Positions 9,574 through 19,018 of a stretch of 64,000 bases of DNA are shown here, one piece after another (position 1 is the first letter of the stretch; every line of letters starts with the position of its first letter). The DNA lies in NCBI RefSeq assembly GCF_012927205.1, contig NZ_JABBGC010000004.1, positions 310,001 through 374,000 on the forward strand, read 5' to 3'. The DNA comes from Chitinophaga fulva. Its GTDB lineage: Bacteria > Bacteroidota > Bacteroidia > Chitinophagales > Chitinophagaceae. The notes under the pieces are model-generated. The model made no database searches and had not been told where the DNA came from. It worked only from the letters and a program-made list of their open reading frames with translations. The translations under genes and the position numbers were made by a program.

Positions 9574-10890
9574 ATGAAGAAATCATCAAATAGGCTTACT
9601 CTGTTCATTTTTATTGCCATGTTGGTGGGCATCAGTACTGGTTATGCGGTTTGGCTGGCTTATGCTGTTCCTGCTGACCAGCTCATGAAACCTGGCGGAG
9701 TGGCTACCATTACTCAAAGCGACGCCCCTCAGGTTTTTGCTGACCGGATTTCTATTCTGACAGACATTTTCCTGCGGCTGGTAAAAATGATTATTGCCCC
9801 GCTGGTGTTTTCCACACTGGTAGTGGGTGTGGCCAAGATGGGCGATATCAAGGCGGTAGGCCGCGTAGGTGGCAAAACCATGCTGTGGTTTATCAGTGCA
9901 ACCTTTGTATCATTGTTCCTGGGTCTGGTGCTGGTGAATATCATGAAGCCGGGCCTGTCTCTCAATCTGCCGCTGCCAGATACACATGCCAGTTCTGGTA
10001 TTGCCAAGGCAGATATGACACTGAGAGGCTTTTTCCACCACGTGGTGCCGGATAGTGTGATTGATGCCATGGCTAAAAATGAAATTCTGCAGATCGTGAT
10101 ATTTGCGATTTTCTTTGGTGTGGCCGCTGCAGCGATTGGTGAAAAGGCGCAAACGGTAGTGAAGCTGATGGATAGTGTGGCGCATATTATGCTGAAAGTG
10201 ACCGGCTTTGTAATGAACTTCGCGCCATTTGCGGTATTTGGTGCAATGGCCGCTATCATAGCCACCAAAGGGCTTTCTGTTCTGTTGGTGTATGGTAAAT
10301 TTATTATCCAGTTTTATCTGGGCCTGTTTAGCTTATGGATTGTACTGGCATTGGTAGGATGGCTGATACTCGGTAAACGGGTGTTCCGGTTACTGGGCGG
10401 TATCAAAGATCCGCTGTTACTGGCTTTCGGTACGGCCAGTAGTGAAGCGGCGTATCCGCGTACCATGGCTGAACTGGAGCGGTTCGGCTGCGACAACCGT
10501 ATTGTAAGTTTTGTATTACCCCTGGGCTATTCCTTTAACCTGGATGGCTCTATGATGTATATGACGTTTGCCAGCCTGTTTATTGCACAGGCTTATGGCA
10601 TGCACCTGGGCATTGATCAACAGATCACGATGCTATTGGTGTTAATGATCACCAGTAAAGGTATCGCTGGCGTACCAAGGGCCTCCCTCGTGGTAATAGC
10701 CGGTACCTTGTCCATGTTCCATATTCCGGAAGCAGGTTTATTGCTGCTGCTGGGTGTGGACCATCTGTTGGACATGGGACGTTCTGCTACCAACGTAATT
10801 GGTAATGCAATGGCCACTGCGGTGGTGTCTAAATGGGAGAATAAGCTGGGACCAGGCGATGATAGCAATGGAATTTTAGTTAACAAATAG
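9574..10890 (+). CDS. dicarboxylate/amino acid:cation symporter (DAACS family)
   Basis: 438 residues with the eight-helix, two-hairpin layout of glutamate/dicarboxylate symporters. Signature parts visible are the serine-rich first hairpin FGTASSEAAYPRTM, the NLDGSMMYMTFASLFIAQ helix that binds cation and substrate, and the second hairpin SKGIAGVPRASLVVIAG. It imports C4-dicarboxylates or acidic amino acids with Na+ or H+. It is divergent from the amino acid permease, and the DedA gene follows 48 nt later without a clear terminator, so the two may share a transcript. Confidence 0.93.
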   Translation: MKKSSNRLTLFIFIAMLVGISTGYAVWLAYAVPADQLMKPGGVATITQSDAPQVFADRISILTDIFLRLVKMIIAPLVFSTLVVGVAKMGDIKAVGRVGGKTMLWFISATFVSLFLGLVLVNIMKPGLSLNLPLPDTHASSGIAKADMTLRGFFHHVVPDSVIDAMAKNEILQIVIFAIFFGVAAAAIGEKAQTVVKLMDSVAHIMLKVTGFVMNFAPFAVFGAMAAIIATKGLSVLLVYGKFIIQFYLGLFSLWIVLALVGWLILGKRVFRLLGGIKDPLLLAFGTASSEAAYPRTMAELERFGCDNRIVSFVLPLGYSFNLDGSMMYMTFASLFIAQAYGMHLGIDQQITMLLVLMITSKGIAGVPRASLVVIAGTLSMFHIPEAGLLLLLGVDHLLDMGRSATNVIGNAMATAVVSKWENKLGPGDDSNGILVNK

Positions 10891-10938
10891 ATAACAGTTT
10901 TATTCTTATTTTACCGATTCTGAACAGAATTTATTAGC

Positions 10939-11625
10939 ATGGACCAGATTTTAGAGTTTTTTAAACACCTCATTAATCCCTCGTGGATTATTGAACACGG
11001 TGGCCTGTACCTGTTACTGGCAATTGTTTTTGCGGAGACCGGTTTATTTATTGGCTTTTTTCTCCCCGGCGATTCCCTGCTCTTTGTGGCAGGTATTTAC
11101 AGTGCAGACCTCTGCCGGAGTTTCTTTGATATACCGTTTTTTGTCATAATGCTGTTGATTGCATTGGCTGGTGTACTGGGTAACATGGTAGGCTTCTGGT
11201 TTGGCAGAAAATCCGGCCCGCTGTTATTTAAAAAGAAAGACACTTTTTTCTTCAAAAAGAAACACTTGCATCAGGCACACGACTTCTTTGTGAAATACGG
11301 TGGTGGCGCTATTTTCCTGGCCCGTTTCCTGCCCATTATCCGCACTTTTGCCCCTATTGTGGCAGGTATGGTACAGATGGACAAAAAGAAGTTCATGCTC
11401 TTTAATGTGATCGGCTCCTTCTCCTGGGTATTTTCCATGATGCTGGCCGGCCACTACCTGGACAAATTCTTCCCCAACCTGAAGAATCACCTGGAGCTGA
11501 TCATACTGGTTATCATTGTGATCACTACTTTGCCGGTAATTATCAAACTGCTCTCCGGAAAAGTGAAACATCATCCAGACCCGAATCAGTCAGAAGTTAC
11601 CAACACATCGGATACAACTTTATAG
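10939..11625 (+). CDS. DedA-family membrane protein
   Basis: 228 residues with the DedA/SNARE-associated (VTT) domain. Visible are the early GLFIGFFLPGDSLLFVAG segment and the conserved FLARFLPIIRTFAPIVAGMVQM stretch with two arginines inside the membrane domain, followed by two C-terminal helices. Family members are inner-membrane proteins needed for membrane potential; some flip undecaprenyl phosphate or phospholipids. The specific role here is not readable. A strong terminator follows at 11633. Confidence 0.92.
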   Translation: MDQILEFFKHLINPSWIIEHGGLYLLLAIVFAETGLFIGFFLPGDSLLFVAGIYSADLCRSFFDIPFFVIMLLIALAGVLGNMVGFWFGRKSGPLLFKKKDTFFFKKKHLHQAHDFFVKYGGGAIFLARFLPIIRTFAPIVAGMVQMDKKKFMLFNVIGSFSWVFSMMLAGHYLDKFFPNLKNHLELIILVIIVITTLPVIIKLLSGKVKHHPDPNQSEVTNTSDTTL

Positions 11626-11632
11626 GAGTTAT

Positions 11633-11666
11633 AAAAAATGGGCTGTAATTGGCCCATTTTTTTTTA
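11633..11666 (+). terminator. terminator after the DedA gene
   Basis: Short stem around gggc / gcccatt with A-rich left flank and nine consecutive T on the right, a classic intrinsic terminator. Confidence 0.85.
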
Positions 11667-11702
11667 TTTTAACCGTTATTTATTTTATCAACCAAAGTCC
11701 AC

Positions 11703-12938
11703 ATGAAAACTGATAGCCGCTCTGCTTCTATCTTTAACATTGCCGTGATCGTTGCATCACTGGGTTATTTCGTAGATATCTATGATCTGCTCCTTTTTAC
11801 CATCGTACGTGTACCCAGCCTGAAAGAACTGGGGGTGCCACAAAATGAAATTGACGCCGGCGCCGGCCTGTTGCTTATCAATATTCAGATGCTGGGCCTG
11901 TTGATAGGCGGTATTGTCTGGGGCATCATCGGTGATAAAAAAGGGCGTTTAAGCGTGTTGTTTGGGTCTATCCTCATTTATTCTGTGGCAAATATTGCCA
12001 ATGGTTTTGTACATGGCATCAACGGGTATGTTTTATGGCGTTTTGTGGCAGGCTTTGGGTTGGCGGGTGAACTGGGAGCCGGTATTACGCTGGTATCAGA
12101 GATCCTGCCGAAGGAAAAGCGCGGTTATGGTACCATGATCGTGGCCACAGTAGGGGTTTCCGGTGCGGTAGCCGCCAATCTGATCGCTAAACTGGTGGGT
12201 GACTGGCGTATCTGTTATTTTATCGGAGGTGGTCTGGGCTTGTGTTTACTGGTATTGAGGGTAAGTGTAATGGAGTCGCATATGTTTAATGCGGTGCGTA
12301 CTTCCACTACGGCCAGGGGAAGTTTTTTTGCTTTATTCACCAGCCGGGAACGGTTTCTTAAATACCTGAAATGCATCTTGTTAGGAGCGCCTACCTGGTT
12401 TGTAGTAGGTATCCTGATTGCTTTCTCCAATAAGTTTGCGAAGGAGATGAATGTTACGGGAGCCATTAGCCCGGGAGATGCCGTGGCTTTCTGTTATGCG
12501 GGGCTTACCCTGGGTGATTTTTCATCTGGTTTGATCAGTCAGTTGTGGAGAAGCCGGCGTAAAGTAATGTTGCTGTTCCTGTTACTGACAGGCGCCATGG
12601 TGGCCGTGTACCTGAATATGTTTGGTGCAGCTACCTGGGCATTTTATACCGTTTGTTTTATCCTTGGCTTCAGTGTTGGTTTCTGGGCCATTTTTGTCAC
12701 GATTGCCGCAGAGAGTTTTGGTACCAACCTGCGGGCTACTGTGGCCACTACCGTGCCTAATTTTGCACGGGGCATGTTACCATTGATATCCCTGTTATTT
12801 GTGCAGGTGCAGGGTTATTTTACTTTTTTGCAGAGTGGCGCTATCGTAGCCGTGGTATGTATCGGCGTAGCAATGATAGCAGCCTGGAATATTGAAGAAA
12901 CTTTTGGGAAAGACCTGAATTATCTGGAAGAAATTTAG
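11703..12938 (+). CDS. MFS transporter
   Basis: 411 residues with about twelve transmembrane segments. The loop between helices 2 and 3 carries GDKKGR, the MFS signature, and the first helix has FVDIYDLLLFTIV, resembling the metabolite:H+ symporter and sugar porter groups. Helix 4-5 has WRFVAGFGLAGELGAG. It should move a small metabolite across the inner membrane. Its stop overlaps the convergent MarR gene by 4 bp, so a functional link is possible but unproven. Confidence 0.9.
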   Translation: MKTDSRSASIFNIAVIVASLGYFVDIYDLLLFTIVRVPSLKELGVPQNEIDAGAGLLLINIQMLGLLIGGIVWGIIGDKKGRLSVLFGSILIYSVANIANGFVHGINGYVLWRFVAGFGLAGELGAGITLVSEILPKEKRGYGTMIVATVGVSGAVAANLIAKLVGDWRICYFIGGGLGLCLLVLRVSVMESHMFNAVRTSTTARGSFFALFTSRERFLKYLKCILLGAPTWFVVGILIAFSNKFAKEMNVTGAISPGDAVAFCYAGLTLGDFSSGLISQLWRSRRKVMLLFLLLTGAMVAVYLNMFGAATWAFYTVCFILGFSVGFWAIFVTIAAESFGTNLRATVATTVPNFARGMLPLISLLFVQVQGYFTFLQSGAIVAVVCIGVAMIAAWNIEETFGKDLNYLEEI

Positions 12939-13396
12939 TGATAGGCTTCCAGCATTTTGTCCAGCAGTTTATTGAGCTGACTGAGTTCTTTTTCGTTCAG
13001 CGCTTTGAAGGTGTCATTGAGGTGACTGAGTTCAGTATCAATGGCGCTGAGCAGTTCCAGTCCTTTGGACGTGATTTTCACGTCTACTGCTCTTCTGTCC
13101 AGTTCACAACTTTTACGTTCCACCAGGTCTGCTTTACGCAGTCTTTCCACGAGACGTGACACGTCGCTCATTTTGTCGAGCATACGGTCTTTCAGCACGT
13201 TGATACTGGCTGCTTTAGGATGTTGTCCGCGAAGGATGCGCAGTATATTGTACTGCTGCATGGTGATGTCGTAACGTTTGAAAAACTGTTGATGGCGGGA
13301 GGTGATCCAGTTACCGATGAAGATGAGGCTCACAAGTCCCCGCTGATATTCATCTCCGAAATTTTTTTGTGTAATTAGTTTTTCAAGATTTGACAT
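12935..13396 (-). CDS. MarR-family transcriptional regulator
   Basis: 153 residues with a winged helix-turn-helix: QYNILRILRGQHPKAASINVLKDRMLDKMSDVSRLVERLRKADLVERKSCELDRRAVDVKIT shows the recognition helix and the DRR wing typical of MarR. Helices at both ends form the dimer interface. It probably binds a palindrome and responds to a small ligand. A minus-strand -7 box TAATTTTG lies at 13478-13485. Its 3' end overlaps that of the MFS gene by 4 bp, with no terminator between the two. Confidence 0.92.
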   Translation of the reverse strand: MSNLEKLITQKNFGDEYQRGLVSLIFIGNWITSRHQQFFKRYDITMQQYNILRILRGQHPKAASINVLKDRMLDKMSDVSRLVERLRKADLVERKSCELDRRAVDVKITSKGLELLSAIDTELSHLNDTFKALNEKELSQLNKLLDKMLEAYH

Positions 13397-13570
13397 ACGC
13401 TGTTGCTATGAGTTAGCGAAATGGTGCCCGTTAGATTTGGAAGTATTTCATTTATACCAGTTTATGCAGGCTCTAATCAAAATTACGAATCTTTTTTAAC
13501 ACTAGTTAACATTCGCTGCGGGGTTGGTGCCAGTATTTTTCCCGGTGATGGTAGCTGGTTTTATAAATGA

Positions 13571-13617
13571 TAACGGATTACAGCAGCGAAAAAAATTTCG
13601 GTTGCTGTAATCCGTTA
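13571..13617 (-). terminator. terminator of the malate dehydrogenase gene
   Basis: A long nearly perfect stem of about 20 bp (13571-13592 with 13596-13617) just below the mdh stop codon. Confidence 0.8.
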
Positions 13618-13634
13618 TTTTGTTTGGATACAGG

Positions 13635-14576
13635 TTAAGCAGTAGCAGACTGCATTTTATCCAGAACGTCCATTACTTCTTTCACGTGTTGGGCAGAAGT
13701 ATTGAGCAGTGCTTTTTCGTCGGCATTAAGTTGCAGTTCCAGAATTTTTTCGATACCGTTTTTACCCAGTACCACAGGAACACCAAGGTAGATGTCTTTC
13801 AGGCCGTATTCGCCGGTGAGCCATGCGCAAACGGGGAAGATGCGTTTTTCATCTTTCACGATGGCTTCCACCATCTGGGCAGCTGCGGCGCCGGGAGCGT
13901 ACCAGGCGGAGGTGCCGAGGAGATTAACGATTTCGCCGCCGCCTACTTTCGTGCGTTGGATGATAGCCTCGAGTTTATCGGCAGCTACCAGTTCAGTTAC
14001 CGGAATACCGCTGACGGTGGTATAACGGGGGAGGGGTACCATGGTATCGCCATGGCCGCCCATCAGGATGGCCTGAATATCTTTAGGGGAACATCCGATT
14101 TCATCTGCCAGGAAAGCGCGGTAGCGGGCGGTATCGAGGATGCCGGCCATACCGAATACTTTGGAGCTGCTTTTTTTAGCAGTGAGGTAGGCGCAATAGG
14201 TCATTACGTCCAGCGGATTGCTGACAACGATGATAATAGCGTCTGGTGAGTGTTTTGCAATATTTTCAGTGACTGATTTAACGATGTTGGCGTTGGTGGA
14301 AATCAGGTCATCGCGGCTCATGCCGGGTTTGCGGGGAAGACCGGAGGTGATGACTACCACATCACTGTTGGCAGTTTTGGCGTAATCGTTGGTAACACCG
14401 GTCACCTTGGTGCTGTAATAATCAATGGGAGCCTGCTGCCAGGTGTCCAGGGCCTTTCCTTCAGCTGTTCCTTCCTTAATATCCAGTAAAACCACTTCCT
14501 GCAGAAAATCTCTATGGGCCAGCACATTGGCGCAGGTAGCGCCCACATTCCCAGCTCCTACTACTGTAACTTTCAT
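13635..14576 (-). CDS. mdh: malate dehydrogenase
   Basis: 313 residues of the lactate/malate dehydrogenase family (LDH-like MDH group). NAD site: GAGNVG at 7-12 and D32. Substrate residues: R82 and R88 in LPRKPGMSR, where R82 marks oxaloacetate/malate specificity, and R151. Catalytic pair: D149 and H175 (MGGHGDT). It interconverts malate and oxaloacetate with NAD in the TCA cycle. A minus-strand -7 box TACATTTG at 14617-14624 lies about 40 nt above the start. It has its own terminator. Confidence 0.96.
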   Translation of the reverse strand: MKVTVVGAGNVGATCANVLAHRDFLQEVVLLDIKEGTAEGKALDTWQQAPIDYYSTKVTGVTNDYAKTANSDVVVITSGLPRKPGMSRDDLISTNANIVKSVTENIAKHSPDAIIIVVSNPLDVMTYCAYLTAKKSSSKVFGMAGILDTARYRAFLADEIGCSPKDIQAILMGGHGDTMVPLPRYTTVSGIPVTELVAADKLEAIIQRTKVGGGEIVNLLGTSAWYAPGAAAAQMVEAIVKDEKRIFPVCAWLTGEYGLKDIYLGVPVVLGKNGIEKILELQLNADEKALLNTSAQHVKEVMDVLDKMQSATA

Positions 14577-14653
14577 TTTGTCGATAGCTTTAAAAGTGAA
14601 GAATGATTATAATAAACAAATGTAATGATTCGGGATCAGATCCGGCCTCGTAC

Positions 14654-15169
14654 TTATTGCCATTTCAACGGGCGACTGGCCAGGTAATGTACCAGTGAAT
14701 CCAGTTTAACAGTGCCCTCAAATCCTTTGATGAACTGTTGTTTTTTATCGTACAGATAAAGTCCCGGGAAGTAGTGCAGATCGTAGAAATACATGATCTG
14801 GCGCGTAGGTTCGCTGGCCATGATAATATTGGGGTATTTTTTGATGTTATAGCGGTCATAGTACTCCTTCATCTGCTCTATCTTGAAGGGGGTTACCATC
14901 AGAATCTGTACATTTTTGAACTTGTCAATGTTTTTCAGTACTTCTTCCGTCAGATGTTTGCAGTGGTCACAATCCACACTGAAAACAAAGACCATGGTCT
15001 TTTCGTTTTTGCGAAGATCATTTTTAGTAAACGTATTGCCATCGGGAAGGATCATCGGGAAAGCCGGAACGATGGGATATTGCAAATAGGCCGGTTTGGA
15101 AGGGGTGGTACTTTGAGCCTTCAGGAACATTGGTACACAACACAATACAAATAAGAAAAACTGACGCAT
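14654..15169 (-). CDS. exported thioredoxin-fold protein
   Basis: 171 residues with a signal peptide (cleavage near residue 19) and a thioredoxin-like fold. The redox motif is C67-D-H-C70 in VFVFSVDCDHCKHL, followed by the partly conserved MVTPF and proline-containing region. It probably works in the periplasm in thiol-disulfide exchange. The CDHC motif is seen in TlpA-like Bacteroidota proteins. Partners are not evident from neighbours, since mdh upstream on the same strand is separate. Confidence 0.85.
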   Translation of the reverse strand: MRQFFLFVLCCVPMFLKAQSTTPSKPAYLQYPIVPAFPMILPDGNTFTKNDLRKNEKTMVFVFSVDCDHCKHLTEEVLKNIDKFKNVQILMVTPFKIEQMKEYYDRYNIKKYPNIIMASEPTRQIMYFYDLHYFPGLYLYDKKQQFIKGFEGTVKLDSLVHYLASRPLKWQ

Positions 15170-15288
15170 ACTACTATGAATTTGCTTTATTTAAAATTCA
15201 ATTTAGCCCTTTAATGTCATTTATTGGAGAAAAAAGACGAAAATTGGGTCGAAAAGAGACTAATCTGCCTAATTTTAGGAATTTAGTG

Positions 15289-15318
15289 TTCGTTCATATG
15301 CAAAAATTTCTACTTTTG
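15289..15318 (+). promoter_or_regulatory. promoter of efp
   Basis: TTCG (15289-15292), 18-nt spacer and TACTTTTG (15311-15318), one mismatch from the Bacteroidota consensus. It would start a transcript about 36 nt upstream of efp. Confidence 0.6.
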
Positions 15319-15359
15319 CAATCCGTATAAATTTTTAACTTAAAATCAGTAACCTATTT

Positions 15360-15926
15360 ATGGCTACCACCGCAGATATCAGAACAGGATTAATTATCAA
15401 GCTGGATAACAGTTTGTATTCTGTTGTAGAGTTTGGTCAAAACAAAACCGCCCGTGCTGCAGCAAAAGTTTGGGCTAAATTGAAGGGCGTTGACAATAGC
15501 CGTTCTATAGAGCACACCTGGAACTCCGGGGATACCATTTTCCCGGTTCGTATCGAGAAAAAAGCGTTCCAGTTTTTATATAAGGATGACACCGGTTACA
15601 ACTTCATGGACAATGAGACATTTGAGCAGATTGCCATGTCGGAACAAACCATCGATGCTCCTCAGTTCCTGAAAGAAGGCCAGGAAGTAATGGTTCAGAT
15701 CAATACTGAAACTGAACAATACATGGCTGTGGAACTGCCTGACAAAATTGTTATGCTGGTAACTTACTCTGAGCCGGGCGTAAAAGGTGATACTGCTACC
15801 CGTACACTGAAACCTGCTACTGTAGAAACTGGTGCTACTGTTATGGTGCCGCTGTTTGTAGAAGAAGGCGAACTGATCCGTGTGAATGCAAAAACCGGCG
15901 AATACATCGAAAGAGTAAAGGCGTAA
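15360..15926 (+). CDS. efp: elongation factor P, with unusual tip loop
   Basis: 188 residues with the three beta-barrel domains of EF-P; the C-terminal YSEPGVKGDTATRTLKPATVETGATVMVPLFVEEGELIRVNAKTGEYIERVK is textbook. EF-P binds ribosomes stalled at polyproline and helps peptide bond formation. The loop that normally reads PGKG or PGRG and carries the modified lysine or arginine is replaced by QNKTARAAAK (27-36). R32 is the likeliest tip residue, with K29 as alternative. The gene heads the efp-accB-accC block. Confidence 0.95.
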   Translation: MATTADIRTGLIIKLDNSLYSVVEFGQNKTARAAAKVWAKLKGVDNSRSIEHTWNSGDTIFPVRIEKKAFQFLYKDDTGYNFMDNETFEQIAMSEQTIDAPQFLKEGQEVMVQINTETEQYMAVELPDKIVMLVTYSEPGVKGDTATRTLKPATVETGATVMVPLFVEEGELIRVNAKTGEYIERVKA

Positions 15927-16034
15927 TTCATTCTCTGAAATTATTTATTTGGCTACCGGGCTGCCTCAGGGCGGCCCCGGTTGTCCGGTAAAGGACCATA
16001 TACGTTCATAAATTATAAACCAAAAACTGTCTAC

Positions 16035-16517
16035 ATGGACTTTAAACAGATTCAGGAACTGGTAAAAATGATCAACAAATCAAATATCAGTGAACTGAGC
16101 ATTGAGCAGGACAAGTTCAAGATTACAATAAAACAGAAAGACAACGAAGTACAACAGGTAATCGCTGTTCCTGCGGCCGCAGCGCCGATTCAGACGGTAG
16201 CAGCGGTAGCTCCGGCCGCCGCCCCGGTACAGGCAGCAACATCTGCACCAGCCGCACCAGCTGCACCTAAGGCAGACAACCTGATTACTATCAAATCTCC
16301 TATGATCGGTACCTTCTACCGTTCTGCAGGACCTGATAAAGCTCCTTTCATCAATGTAGGTGATGAAATCGCTGCCGGCAAGGTAGTATGCATCATTGAA
16401 GCGATGAAGTTATTCAACGAAATCGAAAGTGAAGTGAGCGGTAAGATCGTCAAAGTACTTGTTGACGACGCCACTCCGGTAGAATACGATCAACCTTTGT
16501 TTTTAGTAGAACCGTAA
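16035..16517 (+). CDS. accB: biotin carboxyl carrier protein of acetyl-CoA carboxylase
   Basis: 160 residues from the ATG at 16035; an earlier in-frame ATG at 15981 would add 18 residues that do not resemble the family. N-terminal region MDFKQIQELVKMINKSNISELSIEQ, then an alanine/proline-rich linker (about 45-80), then the biotinyl domain with EAMKLFNEIE, where K125 receives biotin. It carries CO2 between the biotin carboxylase and carboxyltransferase in fatty acid synthesis. It lies 108 nt after efp and 127 nt before accC. A small hairpin at 15955-15981 precedes it and a longer one follows it. Confidence 0.95.
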   Translation: MDFKQIQELVKMINKSNISELSIEQDKFKITIKQKDNEVQQVIAVPAAAAPIQTVAAVAPAAAPVQAATSAPAAPAAPKADNLITIKSPMIGTFYRSAGPDKAPFINVGDEIAAGKVVCIIEAMKLFNEIESEVSGKIVKVLVDDATPVEYDQPLFLVEP

Positions 16518-16520
16518 TAA

Positions 16521-16604
16521 CAGCCATTAGCGCTTAGCAGTTAGCCTTTAGCCTCTGACAGATTTTTTGTAGGGTTAAAGGCTAACTACTGAGAGCTAAT
16601 GGCT
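16521..16604. repeat. long imperfect hairpin between accB and accC
   Basis: Inverted arms of about 32 nt (16521-16552 and 16573-16604) built on the words TTAGCCTTTAGCC and GCCATTAGC, separated by about 20 nt. There is no T-run after the right arm, so it is not a standard terminator. It may be a dispersed palindrome or an mRNA processing or stability element. Confidence 0.75.
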
Positions 16605-16644
16605 GAATGCTACTTAGCTATTATATCAACTTATAAGGAAAACA

Positions 16645-17982
<1,338 letters not shown>

Positions 17983-18000
17983 GAAAGTGCACTGTATTGG

Positions 18001-18036
18001 AAAAGCTCCGGAGATGTCTCCGGAGCTTTTCTGTTT
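18001..18036 (+). terminator. terminator after accC
   Basis: 14-bp perfect stem (18001-18014 with 18017-18030) followed by a T-rich tract. It lies between convergent genes and may serve both. Confidence 0.9.
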
Positions 18037-18044
18037 TTAGGTGG

Positions 18045-18848
18045 TTACTGGTAGCGGATGATTGTGTGGTGGAAAAAAATGCCCAATACGCCGGTTGGTG
18101 CCGGCAACTCAGTAGGCAGGCCATTGCTGTTATAGCTGCTTACACTGCCGCTGTTGTTGCGGCTGTAGTCCCTGTCGATGAACTGCCATAACGGGTGCAG
18201 GCGGTGGAAATTGGTTTTGTTGTCATACACCGGATAAGTGATGGTGGTATCGGTGGGGATGCCCATAGAAGTGATTTCTTCCAGGATGCTCTGGATTTTC
18301 CAGGCGTTGCCGCTGCTGTTGTAAGAGTAGTCAACGGTGGTCCGGAACGTCGGCGGGTGCACTGTCAAATCAGTTGTTACCGTATGAACGATGCGGTTGA
18401 GGCTGTCGTATTGATAGGTGGTAGTACGGAGTTGTTGACCGCTGATGCCGACGGGAGTAGCGGTGGTATCAAACGTACCGAAGGCAAATGCGGTGTCCCG
18501 GATAATTCGGCCGGTAGCGTCATGTACATAGCGGTAGGCCATTTCAAATGTTGACAGGGAGAGATAGGAGCCGATCCGGGCGTTTAACCGTTGCTGGTTA
18601 TCGTACCGGAACAGCCACATGGACCTGCCTGTTGCTACCATGGTAGGGATAATCCTGGTGGGGTTGCCCTGGCTGTTGTAATACAGCCGGAACGAGTCAG
18701 CATACAACGGGTCCACTTCTTTCAGTAGCGTAATCCTGGTAGTTGGCTGTCCGGGGACTACGATGGCACCGCCGGGTTTGAGGCAGGCTGTCAGCAACAT
18801 AGCGGCTATGAGGGCACAGTACAGTAGGCCGCATGGATTTTTTTTCAT
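18045..18848 (-). CDS. putative lipoprotein with RHS-like YD motifs
   Basis: 267 residues from the ATG at 18848, chosen because it puts the lipobox right: a basic start MKKNPCG, a hydrophobic stretch and LLTAC. An upstream ATG would add ten unlikely residues. The mature part repeats motifs such as YDNQQRLNARI, YVHDATGRIIRD and YQYDSLNRIVHT, like the YD repeats of RHS and DUF4595 proteins, here only a few, suggesting a small beta-rich surface lipoprotein. Function unknown. It ends at the terminator shared with accC. Confidence 0.75.
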   Translation of the reverse strand: MKKNPCGLLYCALIAAMLLTACLKPGGAIVVPGQPTTRITLLKEVDPLYADSFRLYYNSQGNPTRIIPTMVATGRSMWLFRYDNQQRLNARIGSYLSLSTFEMAYRYVHDATGRIIRDTAFAFGTFDTTATPVGISGQQLRTTTYQYDSLNRIVHTVTTDLTVHPPTFRTTVDYSYNSSGNAWKIQSILEEITSMGIPTDTTITYPVYDNKTNFHRLHPLWQFIDRDYSRNNSGSVSSYNSNGLPTELPAPTGVLGIFFHHTIIRYQ

Positions 18849-18966
18849 GGGTATATTGATTTTTGGGTGAGGAAACACATTCCTGGCGCGGGTGTACGGG
18901 TTAATGGGCAGAGGGGTAACGGTTAGGGATATACTTTAAAGTACGTAGAAATTGTGGTAAAAACAA

Positions 18967-18990
18967 AGCCCCGGATAAAAATCCGGGGCT
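18967..18990 (-). terminator. terminator of the glutamine synthetase gene
   Basis: 10-bp perfect GC-rich stem (18967-18976 with 18981-18990) with AAAA/TTTT loop and a T-rich tail on the minus strand. Confidence 0.88.
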
Positions 18991-19018
18991 AATCATACAC
19001 CAAAACAATCTTACGGTT

